NCBI GenBank assembly: GCA_022836615.1
Contig: MU405375.1
Span: forward strand, 1 to 64,000
DNA: 64,000 bases
DNA from: Annulohypoxylon bovei var. microspora
Lineage: Eukaryota; Ascomycota; Sordariomycetes; Xylariales; Hypoxylaceae
Reading direction: 5' to 3'
Shown here: in pieces, positions 13,034-25,483 of the stretch
Layout: every line of letters begins with the position of its first letter
Numbering within the stretch: the first letter of the stretch is position 1
Notes under the pieces: generated by a model
Seen by the model: only the letters and a program-made list of their open reading frames with translations
What the model was told of the DNA's origin: nothing
Databases searched by the model: none
Translations under genes and position numbers: made by a program

Positions 13034-13999
13034 TATACGTCCGAGCTTTTTAATTATATTAAATATTATTTATATATAATAAATATTATTTTATATTGAG
13101 CGTTGTTATCCGGGCTATGTCCTTTTTGTTATCCGGGCTATGTCACGTGATTCCGGGTAATTTTTATTTTTAAAATCCGGAAACCCGGGCCTTTTCGTTT
13201 TCATTTTATAATAACCTTACCACCGTTATGGCTACCATTTTATAATTATATTCATTCGATAGCTAAAAGAATCATGCAATGAATAAAACTGGTTGCATCG
13301 AAATCGGGGAAAAATCGGGCGAAATATAACGATTCTTTTATAATATATGACTTTTACATTTACTTTCTTTAATATCTTTGCGAATAAAACCAATAAAATT
13401 TCAAAACTTTTTTTATAAAATTCAGAATTCAATTTCAAAGCGAATAGATTTAGTTCGACTTTTATATCTATATTATCTGTTGAGATATTATAAGATATAT
13501 GTAAAAAGGATGTAAAAATTAAATTATTAAGTGTTCGATTAGGTGGGTGGTGGGGTAAAAGGCCTGGAAACTTATTGTAACGTACCCTATAACGGCTTTT
13601 AAACTTCAAACGCTCATAACTTTCTTAATATTAAGCTTAATTAGATGCAACCAATTTTATCCGATGCGGCTAAACTTCAGCATTCTAATTATATTAATTA
13701 TATACCACTGGAGGGCATATTCGTGAAGTTATGGCAAAATGAATGGTAAAAAGCCCGGGTTTTCGAATTTGGTGGGGTGATTTTATGGCGGGGTATAGCC
13801 CGGATAACAAAAAAGACATAGCCCGGATAACAACGCTCTTTATATTAATAAAAATAAATTTATATATTAAATTATTAATTAATTTAAATTTTATAATTAA
13901 TTAAATTTATACGCGATTTGAAATTATTTTAATAATTAATATTTATTATTATAAATGGTTTAAACGTTATTACGGAAACTTTTAAATCGGGGATTTACA
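13034..13999 (-). repeat. Left LTR of A3 (family A), split by an inserted element
   Basis: Removing 13098-13838 and one 8-bp duplication leaves exactly 217 bp, the family length. The left part begins TATACGTCCGAGC and the right part ends in GGGGATTTACA, the reverse complement of the family start TGTGGATCCCC after RIP. Confidence 0.88.
13098..13838. mobile_element. 741-bp non-autonomous inverted-repeat element (MITE-like), recently inserted
   Basis: The ends are 44-bp inverted repeats with one mismatch, starting GAGCGTTGTTATCCGGGCTA. Each end carries GTTATCCGGGCTATG twice. Weaker inverted similarity continues inward about 200 bp (AAACCCGGGC and GGTTGCATC occur in the same order from both ends). 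An 8-bp duplication TTTATATT lies at 13090-13097 and 13839-13846, and the host LTR is otherwise continuous. An 8-bp duplication fits the hAT superfamily, though the terminal bases are not a textbook hAT end. The only long frame (13609-13232, minus) resembles no transposase. Base composition is near normal, so it inserted after the surrounding DNA had been RIPped. Confidence 0.92.
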
Positions 14000-14700
14000 T
14001 TATTTTTTTTTCCATTATAATTATTTTTAATTATTATAAACGTAATTTTTTTTATAATTATTATCGGTTTTATTTATAATTATTTATAATTATTATAACC
14101 GTATAAAATGACCGTTATTTATATACGTTAAAAATAAATTATTATTATTATATTTATTTAAAAACATTAACTTTTTTAAATATTATAATAATTATAAATT
14201 ATAAAAACCTTATAATAATTACGAATTATAAAAACTTTATATTATATTATTAATTATTTTTAAATTTTTTTTTTAATCGGTTTATTAATATATTCGGTAT
14301 ATTCGGTAAATTCGTAAATATTTTTAACGTATTCGGTAAATTCGTAAATGCTTTTAATATATTTAATAACGTATTTAATAAATAATTAATTTATTATATC
14401 GGTAAATATTACGGTGTTTAATTTAAATATTATAATGTTTAATTTAAATAATAATAAATTTATTTTAATAAACGATAAATTAAATTAATTAATTAATTTT
14501 TTAATTATTATATTTTTTATAAAAATTATTATTATTATAAACATTTAATCGAAATTTTTATTTATATTATTTAATATTTTTTTATTATATTTTATAAATA
14601 ATTCGAATTTTTAATAAATTTAATTAATAATATTATTATAATTTAAATTAATAATATTTATAAACGTTATAAATGTTTTAATTTTATTTTTATTTTTATT
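14000..14700 (-). mobile_element. Family-A 3' internal remnant within A3
   Basis: Aligns with A2 just inside its left LTR (from 54702): a decayed polypurine tract, then shared segments such as ATTATAATTATTT and TATTATATTATTAATTATTT. Around 14294-14380 a 30-bp unit containing ATTCGGTAAATTCGTAAAT is tandemly repeated. Similarity to family A is lost near 14.7 kb. Confidence 0.65.
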
Positions 14701-14829
14701 TATTTGCCCCGATTTTAAGGGTTTTTATATCGTTAGTTTAAAGTAGAAAAAAATAAATAAAAGAATAAATAAATTAATTAATTATATTCGGAATTATATG
14801 ATTTTACAATTTTAATATAATTTCGTAGC

Positions 14830-14925
14830 TTTAATACGGCTTTAATTAAAGATGCGGTTTTAATTAAAGATGTGGTTTTAAAGATATAACTTTAAATATG
14901 CGGTTTTAAATATGCGGCTTATATA
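14830..14925. repeat. Short direct repeats around GATGCGGTTTTAA
   Basis: AAGATGCGGTTTTAATTAA and close variants (AAGATGTGGTTTTAA, ATATGCGGTTTTAA, ATATGCGGCTT) occur about five times in 95 bp. The position just beyond the C-terminus of the minus-strand Helitron gene suggests a subterminal repeat, but no clear Helitron terminus was identified. Confidence 0.6.
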
Positions 14926-15119
14926 ATATTACTAAGAAATCATTAAATTAAAATTATCTTATTATAAATAAATATTTTCTAAAATATAATTATGAAAATT
15001 ATTTTATTAATAAATTATAATTAAAAATAATATTATTATTTAATTTAAATAATTTGTTAATACTTTTACCCATTTAAAACGGTAGCTATAATCTTATTTA
15101 AAGATTAGGTTCGATTAAT

Positions 15120-18100
15120 ATTAAAAGATAAAGACCATTAAGGTTAATAACCTTCGATAATTAAACATAAGTTAATATAAAATCAGGTGATTTATGGGTA
15201 GGAATTTGCGGTATAAAATTCACATAAGCTTTTTAATATATTTAACTTTATGTTTTAAAATCCGTTATAACAAAGGTAGGTGTTAAGGCATAACCAACTT
15301 GATTTATAAAACGATCCAAAACTTTACTTAAAACATTAATTATCTTTAGGAAAATAAGCAATATGCCTTTATCTAAAGAACCCAATTTAAGATCTTTAGT
15401 AATATTAAATAATATAAATATAACATTAGGCAGCTTTATATAAATAATAATAATATTATTAACTTTATATAATAAAGTAATAATATTAGGAATAAAACTT
15501 ATAATAAAATACTTTACTCCGTTTATAATTTTTAAACTTTAATGTAAATTTTTTATGATAATAATAAACATATTTTTAATAAATAAAAAATATGTTAGCA
15601 CATAGATAAATAAATTATCCATAATTTAAAAAGCTTCTTTTAAGACTTTTAATTTATTTATAACCCTTAATATATATAATAATAAAAAAATATAAACCTT
15701 TTAATATTTTTATTTAATAAAAGCAATTACAGTTTAAAGATTTAAAGAATATTAAATCGCGTTAAAAAATATAATAACCTTTATATATTAATTAAAAACA
15801 ACATTAATAGGAACCACCACTCGTAAATTTAAAAAATAAACATCATTAATTATTTAATTTCCATACTTTAACCGTCGTAAGATAGTTGTAAATATTAAAT
15901 TAAAGGTTCACATTTATTAATCCAAAACAATTACAAATTTAAACTTTAATTATAATTAATATTTAATATAATATTTATTAACTTTTCGTTAAAACTTTTC
16001 GCCTATATTATTAAACTTTTAAAAACTTATCGAACGGTTAAAATAAAATAAAAATAAACCCATCACAAGCTTAAATTAATAAAAGTTACCACATAATATT
16101 ACCATAAATATACTTTTAAAATCTTTATTAAGATGATTACGAGTGTAATATAATTAATCATAAAGCTTATATAGATTTATCCTAAACATTATATTACACT
16201 CATTAATAATTAAAATATCAGCCTTTTTTAAAATAACCACTTTTTCCGAGAATAATTTGCTTCGAATAAACATGAGTTTAATAATAAAATGTATTATTAT
16301 GCTATTAATATATGCATTTACATTATTAAAGATCGCAGTAATTTATATCCTTTTTTTTACACCTTTGCTTTTTAAAGTTAAAAATAAAATTCGAATAATA
16401 ACACTTTTACCAATACCACTTTCCCCACTTAAGTAATAAAAAAATTATGGAACTTCATTAGATTCCTCGGCTCTCGCAAAGTTAATTAAGTTTAAGTAAC
16501 GTAAGATAATATTTAAACAAATAACTTGTTTCAAATTTAAATATTTTTTTTCAACCAAAATATAATTAATATTAACCCATAAATAATTAAAATCATATTT
16601 AATTATAATTTTAATTGCCCGGTTAAGTTAATTCTTCCTTAACGATAATCGAGTAAAACCAAGTTTAAAAACATCACCATTCATTCCCAAAAGTTCACAA
16701 TCCTTAACATCTAAGTTCACAAAAAAAAAACGGAAGCCGGAACGGAAAATTTCATTATTAACTTTTCCCGTAACCTCACGAAGTTTTTTAATGTTTAATT
16801 ATTTTAAACGATTTTTCCATACAATAACCATATTCTTTAAAACCTTGTTAACACGTTAACCATCGACGGAAGAACTTAAAGCGGCAAGATTTATATCTTG
16901 AATTAAATCTTTATATATATCAAGCTCCGGCAAAAAAAGAAAATCCTTTAACTTCTTCACTCGATTTCCGAAAGACGAAGCCTTAATTATAAACATAAAG
17001 CGCTTAAAAATAAGTAATTACTTTAAAAATCCCACTTTTAGCTAAAACAAAACACCCTTAAAAAAGGCGGTAAAAATCTCGCCATCATTTATTTCAACTT
17101 CTTCTTTTTCTTTTCCATCGCTTAATTTTTTTTTACCATTATTAAAAGATTCGTACTTAAAATTTATAAAATCTTTTTAATTTATACACACATTCCAAAG
17201 CTGCGTATTTCTTTAAGCATTTTTACAATTCTTTCTTAATAAATCAAAGTTACTATTATAAAATTGAAGTCTTAGCAAAAAACAATATTAATGCTTATAC
17301 TAAATGTTATAAATAAAATTAAAATTTAAAAAAAGGAATTTTTTTTAAGGTATAAATAATCTTAATTAAATAATTATAAACCTTTCGAAAACGTTATTTT
17401 CGTTATAATTCAAAAAATATATCCTAATAAATAATGGTATTATTACTTTATTTTTTTTAATAATACATTAATAAAATTTATAAGTTTTATATAAAGATTC
17501 CGTAAATTTAATATAATAATTAAACCACTATTTCTTAAGCTTTAATATAATTTTTATAATAAAAGCATAATTGTATAAGCATAAATCGTTAAAAATAAAA
17601 TTATAATTTTAATATGCTTTAAAGAAATTAAGTTTAATTTTAATAATTTTATAAAAATTTACCGTTTTTTTTATATCAATAACTTTAACTTAATTAAATG
17701 CCGTAATAACAAGATCACAAAAGTAAGGCCACTATTAAAAAATTAAATAATATATAATAAAATAATTAAATTAATACCATTTTTTTATAAACGAGTAAAA
17801 CATTTTATAACCAAAAATATAATTATAAACATTAATTAAAAATAATTTTTAATTAATATTTAATTAATTTATAATTTAAATTATTAATAAATAAATTACT
17901 TCGTTTAAATTATTAATATTCATAAATTCAAGATAACGTGATAAAAAGTCCCTTTAATAAAAAAAAAACATTACTTATTAATAAGAATTATAATTAAGTT
18001 TTATTACATAATCCATAAAATAATATAATAAAAATAATTAATAATTCCGTATAAAAATTAAAATAAAATTATGATTATGCCGCAATTTAATTATAATAAC

Positions 18101-20400
18101 CTTATTCCACTTAATATAATATCTCAAACCTTATCGAATTTTTAAAATACCTTTATTATTAATATAAATAACTTTTATTAAATTTTATAACCACTTAAAG
18201 CGATAATTCCAATCGGTTTAAGCTTTCCGTTTTTAACCACGTTTACTTTTTTTATATTTATAATAAATAATAATATATTTATAAAATTAAAATGTTATAA
18301 CCACGAATTAAGCTTTATTTTTTTACTCATTTTCCAATTCATTCCGATTATTAATAAAATAATTAAAAAGTTAAATGCGGACATTTTTCTTAACGTTAAC
18401 CTTAATAATTGATTTTTCTTAATTAAAATTTTCTTAAAAATGTTCATTAATTTATTTTAAAAACTCGTTCACTTCCTTATTATCATTATTATAACATAAC
18501 TTATCCAAAACTTCGTAAATACTAATATTATTAAAGAATTAAAAAAAGTTATATAAATAAAAAAAGCCACGACCATTTATTTTTAAAACATTAAAATAAT
18601 AATCCATAAAATTAAATACATTATCTTTAAATTTTACTTAAATAATTTCTTCGAAAAACACTTTCATATATTAATAAAACCATTCCATAAATATAACCGG
18701 ATCTTAATTAACCTTTTTAACGAAAAAATAAAACTTATTTAAAAAACGACTTTCGATTTAATTTTAAACTTTTTAAAAATAATGATTACTACGAAACCTA
18801 CGGCTCATTTTTACACGAATAAATAATAATATATTATTTAAATTAATAATAAATTAAATGATAAAAAATCCATATTTAATAAATATACTTTTTAATTTAT
18901 TTTAAAAGCTTTTTTTCGATTCGATAAATAACAATTATTACCGTTTATAAATAGAAATTTCTTTTAAAAGAATTATTATATTTAAATTATTAATAAGTTT
19001 ATAATCCCATAACTCTTGGCTAACTTAAAAAAATTACTTTTTAATTAAAGATTAATAAATTAATCGAATCTTAATAAAAGAAAATTTCTTTATTTGAACC
19101 TTATTAATATAACCATTATTAACCTTAATTATATTATTAAAAACAAAAAAAAAAAACATAAAATATGTAATAATAATAACATTATATTAACGTAATTTAA
19201 ATGCAATTTATTTACGAATATAATATTAACATAGTTTAAGATTTTACGAATAGGATTCAAGGAAAATATACGTTTAATAATTAAAGTTTTTTTCTTTTTT
19301 ATTAATAATGTTATTAACAACTAAAAGTCCACTTAATCCATAAGGTAAGACCTTTATAAATATAAAAACAAAATAATATTTATCGCGAACATTTAAAAAG
19401 CGATTACTTAAAGTTACACAAAGGTAAAGTTATTTATTAACTTTTTTTTCTTTCATTTCACCATTTAATTAACGTTTAATATAACCATTTTCCGCTTTAA
19501 AAACTTAATAAACATAAGACGCCCGTTAAATATTATTAACAAGATTCGTATCGAAACCAAAGAATTTAAAAAACGTAATTTTTAAAATAAATTTTTATAT
19601 ATCCGGATTATCCATTATTTTAAAACCTATATTAAAAATAATAAAAATTAATTTATCACGAATATTATTTTAAAAAAAAACACCTTCCACGGCACGATAA
19701 GTTTTTAACATATCTTTAACATTTTTATTAACGTTATTTAAATTAATTAAATTAAGATTATTATTATTATCGAAAATAAGATTTTGATTCTTATATTTAA
19801 GAATATAATTCGCGCGCTTAATAAACTCGCTTTTAAGGTTCGGAATATAAATAATATAATCGAAAAAAGCCGATAAAAAATATTTATCCCTATTTTTATT
19901 AATTTAATTATTTTAAAATAAATCATTTAGTTTAATGTTAACGTATAAATGATTATATACTTTCAATTAAAATAACGCGTTTTTTATTATAAATTTACGC
20001 AAACTTAAAAAAAAAAAAAAATCCTTCTTTATAAATTTCTCTAAATTATATTAAACGATATGAATATTACTTAAAATATCCTTTATTTTTTAAAACAAAA
20101 TATTAATTATAAAATATAAATTATTTATGAAAATAATAATATAATTAATAACTTTTTGGTAAAAGGCATTTATCGGATAATTTAATAATAAATTAAAGTG
20201 AAATTTAATAATAATATTAAAAGTATAATTAAACGATAAAAATCGCTTTTCCAACGGATAAAATTCTTTAATAATTGGTGGGAAAAAATATATATAAGGA
20301 ATGTAAAACATAATAATACGATAGTTTTTAAGAAAACATTCTTTATTAATATTACCTTAATAATAATTATAAACACGGATAAGCTTATTATATTTAAGAA
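15120..20400 (-). pseudogene. Helitron RepHel pseudogene (HUH replicase plus PIF1-like helicase)
   Basis: Minus-strand fragments match rolling-circle transposon replicase-helicase in the right order. Near 18548-18577 the frame reads NGRGFFYLYN, corresponding to the Helitron GR..LHLH HUH motif with both catalytic His changed to Tyr, as C>T would do; just upstream is EWFY..MKVFFEEI. At 16404-16427 is GESGIGKS, the Walker A loop. At 16196-16216 is ILIINEC, the Walker B/DE motif with Asp to Asn, followed by ILCGNF. At 15250-15290 is ALTPTFVITDFKT, and at 15122-15175 YV.LSKVINLNGLYLL, the last helicase motifs. Many TAA/TAG stops interrupt it. Walker A lies in a different frame from the HUH and C-terminal motifs, so indels or introns also exist. 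The N-terminal limit is uncertain. The gene is not functional. Confidence 0.9.
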
Positions 20401-20819
20401 AGTAATCGGAACAATTAAAACGATATAATTGCTTATTTAAATTCATTAAAAAGATATTTAAATCTTTTTTAAACGGTATTTGGAAACGAATTAAAAGATA
20501 ATCCGGAAATTTATTTTATAATATTAAATGATTTTTTTTAACCGAGTATTAAGATAAACAAAGATAATACCATTTTAAAGGTAAAATATTATTATTATAT
20601 ATCCTTTTTTAAAAGTTACGAACGCATTAAGCTTTATAATAAATATTAATAAACTTTATAAATAAACGAGTTTCGGATTCCTTTTTTTTATCGCAAAAAT
20701 TATTATTAAAATTATATAAAAAATTTTAAAAGATATAATGAAAGTTTATATTAAAATTATAATTATTATTAAATGGAAACGAAAATAAAGTTTTAAATCC
20801 ACCACTTAATAATTAATAT

Positions 20820-21240
20820 TTAAGAGGTCTTTTAAGAGGTGTAAAGCCTTTTAATCGAAATTAATTAATATTATTAAAAGGCTTTTTAATACTTAAAACT
20901 CCCTTTAATTAAAGTTAATGAATATTACGAAAAAGCTTTCTAATAATTAAAATTCCCTTTGGTTTAAGTCGATTAATACTACCACATAGTTTTCTAAAAG
21001 TTAAAGCTCCTTTTGGCTTAAGTTAATTAATATTATTACGTAATTTTTTAAAAATTAAAATTCCCTTTAACCTCGATCAATTAATATTATTAAAAGGTCT
21101 TTTAATAATTAAAACTTTCTTTAATTTAGGTTGGTTATTAATGCTGCGAGGTTTTTTAAGAATTGGAGTTCCCTTTAACCTAGGTTAATTATTAATGCCG
21201 CGTAGTTTTCCATAACCCCGAGGTATAAAACCATGGGATA
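20820..21240 (-). repeat. 54-bp tandem repeat, probably an 18-residue protein repeat
   Basis: Seven to eight units of 54 bp, each beginning near TTCCCTTT and containing TTAATTAATATTA. Unit length is constant and divisible by three. Read on the minus strand, units give related peptides such as LLENYVVVLIDLNQRE, MENYAALINLG.RE and FLKNLAALITNLN.RK, with stops only where a C>T change explains them. It was probably a leucine-rich repeat protein segment. It may belong to the N-terminal side of the Helitron gene or to a separate minus-strand gene. I do not recognise the repeat. Confidence 0.75.
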
Positions 21241-22141
21241 AACCGGGTTACGGAGTAAATTTAAAATAATTAAAGCGTCGATTGCAACGTGTTTTATAAA
21301 TTATCATTAAAAGGTTAAAAAAAGAATTATTTCCATTATTTCTTAAAGATATGATTATTAAATAATGTTAAAATAAGTTAAAAATAAAAAAATTATTAAA
21401 AAGTAATAAAAAAAAAATAAAAAAAAAAATATTAAAAATATAAAGATAAACCTTGATTTTTAAATTAATAATTAACATATAATTATAAATTAATTAAAAA
21501 AATACTTAAATAATAAATAATTAATAAAACCACATATATAATATACCGGCCTCACCCGGCATTAAATAAATAAAAACTAAAAAATTAAATATAATTAAAA
21601 AAAAAGGTATTACATTTAAATTAAATTATAATAATAAATTTAAATAAATATAAATATAATTAATAATATTATTAAATATAAAATAAAATAAAAAAAAACA
21701 ATGTAAATATATGTATAAATAATATACGGAACATAAAAAACTTGGAAAATATAATTAAACGGTTTAAATATATTATTTAATTAACGTAAATTAATAATGA
21801 GTTAGAAAAAAGGTGGTAAATAATATTTAAACATTGTAAATATTATAAATAATTTATTAATAAAATATAATATAAATAAGAAAAATGAAATAAAAAATAA
21901 CATATTTAAAGATTAGATTATTTATGACTTAATTTTTTTTTTATTTTACCACATAATTATAAATCTTAATTTAATTATATAAAATTAAAAGTTATATTAA
22001 CTTTAGTTTATTTTATTTCATTTAAAAACAAAATAATTAATAATTATATTTTTATATTAATTAAATACTTTAATAAAAGTATCTTAAATTTAATGAAACT
22101 TTATTAAATTAAACTTAAATATTATAATTATAACAAAAATT
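21241..22141. other. AT-rich spacer with a short GC patch
   Basis: No gene was recognised. One short patch, CCGGCCTCACCCGGC near 21546, has higher GC, but I could not assign it. The segment separates the 54-bp repeats from the plus-strand pseudogene. Confidence 0.45.
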
Positions 22142-23213
22142 ACCATAATTAAAAAATTTAACCGTTACACACAATTCATTAAATACGAAAACATCGCTTT
22201 TATATTTAAAGCAATAATAAAAATAAATAAATCGATTTAAAACTTTAACATTACCAAATACATTAAAATTAACTTAATAATAATATTAATTCACATTTTT
22301 AACATAGGAAATTTTAACCGAAAAAAAAATAACACCGTTATAATGAACGGTAAATTATACCCATTCGCCTTTCATACTAAACCAAAAGACCATCCTAAAA
22401 GTAAGCAAAGTTAACAAATATTTTTAATAACTTTGATATTAAATATACAATTATAAGTATAATGCCATAACCTTAACGATACATTAAAAACCAAAAAATT
22501 AAAAAAAATAAAAATTACCATCGGTGCAATTATTAAACAAAGAAACCTTAATTCAAACAAAATAAATAAATTATTCATTCCTTAAAAAAATAATTATATA
22601 ATTAAATTAAAACATCTTTACTTTCCACATAACACGAATTAAACCTTTATTAACTCACAGCGTTTTTATGAAATTACAATTTTATTTAAATTAAACCAAC
22701 GATTAGTAAAAATTAAATATACTTCCAAAAAAGCCGTACCAATTTTATATATTTTTGTTATTCAACGATTCGACCAGAAAAAAACAAACATAGGCATTTG
22801 TTAACGATAAGATCAAACTAAAGGATAAATAATATATTTACTGTTTAAGACGAATAATCGGATAATTTAAAAATAACCTCATCCAAAAAGCGGGCTTTAA
22901 TAACAACATATCTTTAAACCATTCTCCGATTTACACAATCATTCCATAAAGTCTCCATCCGGCTCCCACTCCGTCGTTAAGATATCAAAGAACACCGCAA
23001 ACAAACAACATAACAAAATCGGTGAAGAGTTTCCAAGCCGAAATACAAGAAAAAATGAAGCAATCGAAGAAAAAAACTACATCGCAACATTAACCAACCA
23101 TTAAAGAATCCCAGGTCAACCTAACACCCGCTAGTCCTCGAATATTACAAACTAGTTCGCGCACACCAACACGCTAAACTAGCTTTACCGCAAGTGCACA
23201 AAATAAGTTTTAT
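22142..23213 (+). pseudogene. Unknown RIP-broken protein gene, plus strand
   Basis: One plus frame reads like protein for about 1.07 kb, interrupted only by TAA and TAG stops that CAA, CAG or TGG codons would give. Three landmarks confirm a constant frame: MNGKLYPFAFHTKPKDHPK from 22343, QRFDQKKTN from 22763, and HNHSIKSPSGSHSVVKIS from 22934. The C-terminal third is Ser/Lys/Asn-rich and hydrophilic (KNTANKQHNKIGEEFPSRN). Composition is closer to normal than the surroundings and strongly C-rich, G-poor on this strand, as if only the opposite strand was mutated. I recognise no family. It runs toward the minus-strand pseudogene at 23667-25067 and may be cargo of the Helitron or of the A3 composite. 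Confidence 0.65.
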
Positions 23214-23666
23214 AACGTAAGCAATAAAAACAACTCCGATAATAAATAACGAGATAGTTATATGCAACGTACAACCATAAAACGATAACATAATAACTCA
23301 TTAAACGATAAATAAAAAATAAAATAAAAACTTAAAAAAACTTAATTAAATTAACATACAAAGGTACGGTTAAATCATTAAAACGATATAAAAAATAAAA
23401 ATTTATTAAAAAATAAATCGATAAAATTAACATATAAAACTTTTTATATAAATTAAATAAATAAATTTAAATTTCATAAATAAACCTTAAGGTTTTAAAA
23501 AATAATAACACGCTAATTAACTTATAATAAACACGTTAATTAACTTATAATATAAACCCATATAATAAATCCATATTCGTACATCCTATATACCTTATAT
23601 ATCTCGTATATTTTATAAAGATTTATTTAACACTTTAATTAATTTACATTCGCTTAACCTAAAAAA
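23214..23666. other. Spacer between two convergent pseudogenes
   Basis: AT-rich. Contains a short direct repeat, CACGCTAATTAACTTATAAT then CACGTTAATTAACTTATAAT, at about 23510-23550. No gene was recognised. Confidence 0.5.
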
Positions 23667-25067
23667 TTACACAACATTCTTAACTTCGGAAATACCAGAT
23701 TTTCCAAGCTTCTTATACATATCATCCTTAACTTTAGGGACAATAAAAGCTCTAAGCTTATTATACATAACAAATAAATATAAACCAAAGTTAACCGGTT
23801 TATTCGCACTTATCGCACCAACGAAATGATTATTCCAATTAATGTTAATACTATTAAAACTTTTAATAAAATTAAATAAAAGTAAATTATTCCCGAAATT
23901 AAATAACCGTTCACGTTTATAACATTGAAATTTTAAATTAAATAAATTATTATTTTTAAAGTCGTTGCTTTTAAACGAATAAATGTTATTATTACTTAAA
24001 TATATCATTTTTTTTAATTCCATTAAATAATAACTAATCTTTTTACGTTTTTTTAAATTTACTTTACCAAATTTATCGATAAGTTCATCGGTAAAAATAA
24101 CCTGCTTAAAACCTTTAAAAAAATAATTTTTATTTAATATTTGCTTTTTAATAAAAATAAATTCGAAAAATACGTTTAATTTTAACACGTTAATAACGAA
24201 AAGCGTGTTTAAAAAATCGAAAAATTAAAACGTTTTACGATTAAATATTAACTAAGCGAAATAAGCGTATAAATATACCGGATTAATGTTAAGCAAAAGT
24301 TATAAAATATAATTATAATATAAATTTTTTATTTCGTAATACTTTGGGGGGCACCGTAAAATATAATAAATTAATTGGTACTTGCCATTAACGTCGCATT
24401 TTAAGACGAAAACAAGTTCCTTAACATCGAATAATTTGTGAATATCGGCGTAAAGAAAAATCAAATTATATATATCGTCGTAAACTAGATTTAACTTATT
24501 AAAACCGTACTCCTTTATCGAATTATTAAAAAACCATTTAATTGCTAATTTAAACATAATATACGTAACTTCGATACCATTCACCGTTTTTATAAAACGA
24601 TAAAACTTATCATAATTTCAAATAATAACATAATAATCCGTTTCTTTATATTTAAAAGACATTAAAGAAAACGATAACAATTTCTAAAATTAAAAAATAT
24701 TTTTATATAAAAAAACCCAATAATAAAAATTCGGAATAATACCATATCGAATTAAAAAATAAACACGTTAAAATATAATTAAAACAATAAAAAACGATAA
24801 ATAAAAATCAAATAATTTATAAAAAGCCTTGGGAATTATAAGTCGATATTTTAATGTAAAAAAAATGTTATTTTCGGGTCGATTTATATGTGCTCCGTTT
24901 ATAATTACGAAATAAAGCAATTCAAGATCGATAAAATCGCTTAATTTAACCGTAGCAACGCATTTTCCATCCGACACGTCATTAAAGTTAATAAATAAAC
25001 ATTAAAAAGAATTAAAAAGAATATAATAAATTAAATATATAAAATCATAATCCGCGCCACCTTTATC
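23667..25067 (-). pseudogene. Unknown RIP-broken protein gene, minus strand
   Basis: Three open segments (24977-24768, 24584-24300, 24188-23667) lie in the same minus frame, and the gaps between them also read as plausible protein apart from TAA, TAG and TGA stops. The frame therefore spans about 467 codons without a frameshift. Segments include NGAHINRPENNIFFTLKYRL, then RYGIIPNFYYWVFLYKN, then KYKETDYYVII.NYDKFYRFI, and near the C-terminus HFVGAISANKPVNFGLYLFV. It is rich in Tyr, Phe, Asn and Lys, partly because of the mutation bias. No catalytic motif, zinc knuckle or transposase signature was recognised. The true start is unknown; an in-frame TAA at 25068-25070 may itself be RIP-made. It is convergent with the plus-strand pseudogene. 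Confidence 0.7.
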
Positions 25068-25483
25068 TTAAATAATAAAAATTAAAAAAAAAATATATTT
25101 AAATGGATACATTAAATGAAAGATTTCAACCAAAAGCGTTAAAGAAATAATTAATTTAAATTTAAGAAAATAAAATTAAATAAAACGACTCATAATATTT
25201 AAATAAAAATTAAATAATTTAAATAATTTCATTTTAAATAAAAATAAAAATAAATAATAAAATAAATAATAAATAAAAATTAAATTATAATATTATTTTA
25301 AGGTTATAAAAATGGCGGTTTTAAAAGAATAAATACGGAAACGGAAAAAGAATATTATAAATTTAAGTAATTAATGTTTACGAAATAAAGATTCGTAATT
25401 ATATATATAATTAATTAAAAATTTTATTTGTTTAATTAAATCTTAAGTTAATAAAAAGGTTTTATAAAATTTCGAAATTACCC
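25068..25483. other. AT-rich spacer
   Basis: No gene, repeat family or RNA recognised. Confidence 0.45.

Noticed and set aside
13232..13609. 125-residue minus-strand open frame inside the 741-bp element
   Set aside because: No transposase-like motif, sits across the imperfect inverted repeats, and is explained by the locally higher GC; kept only as part of the element.
14000..14003. TTAT after the left A3 LTR matching TTAT before it, suggesting a solo LTR
   Set aside because: Sequence beyond 14000 continues into family-A internal DNA like that inside A2, so this is an element end, not a solo LTR; the match is coincidental.
19129..20376. Three short minus-strand open frames rich in Ile, Leu and Phe
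   Set aside because: They overlap in different frames within the Helitron region and reflect AT-rich composition; at most they are fragments of the RepHel N-terminus.
23667..25067. Weak resemblance of the PNFYYW...KYKETDYY segment to a plant transposon-associated domain (PF04195 type)
   Set aside because: Only the spacing of aromatic residues is similar and the composition is biased; not enough to name a family.
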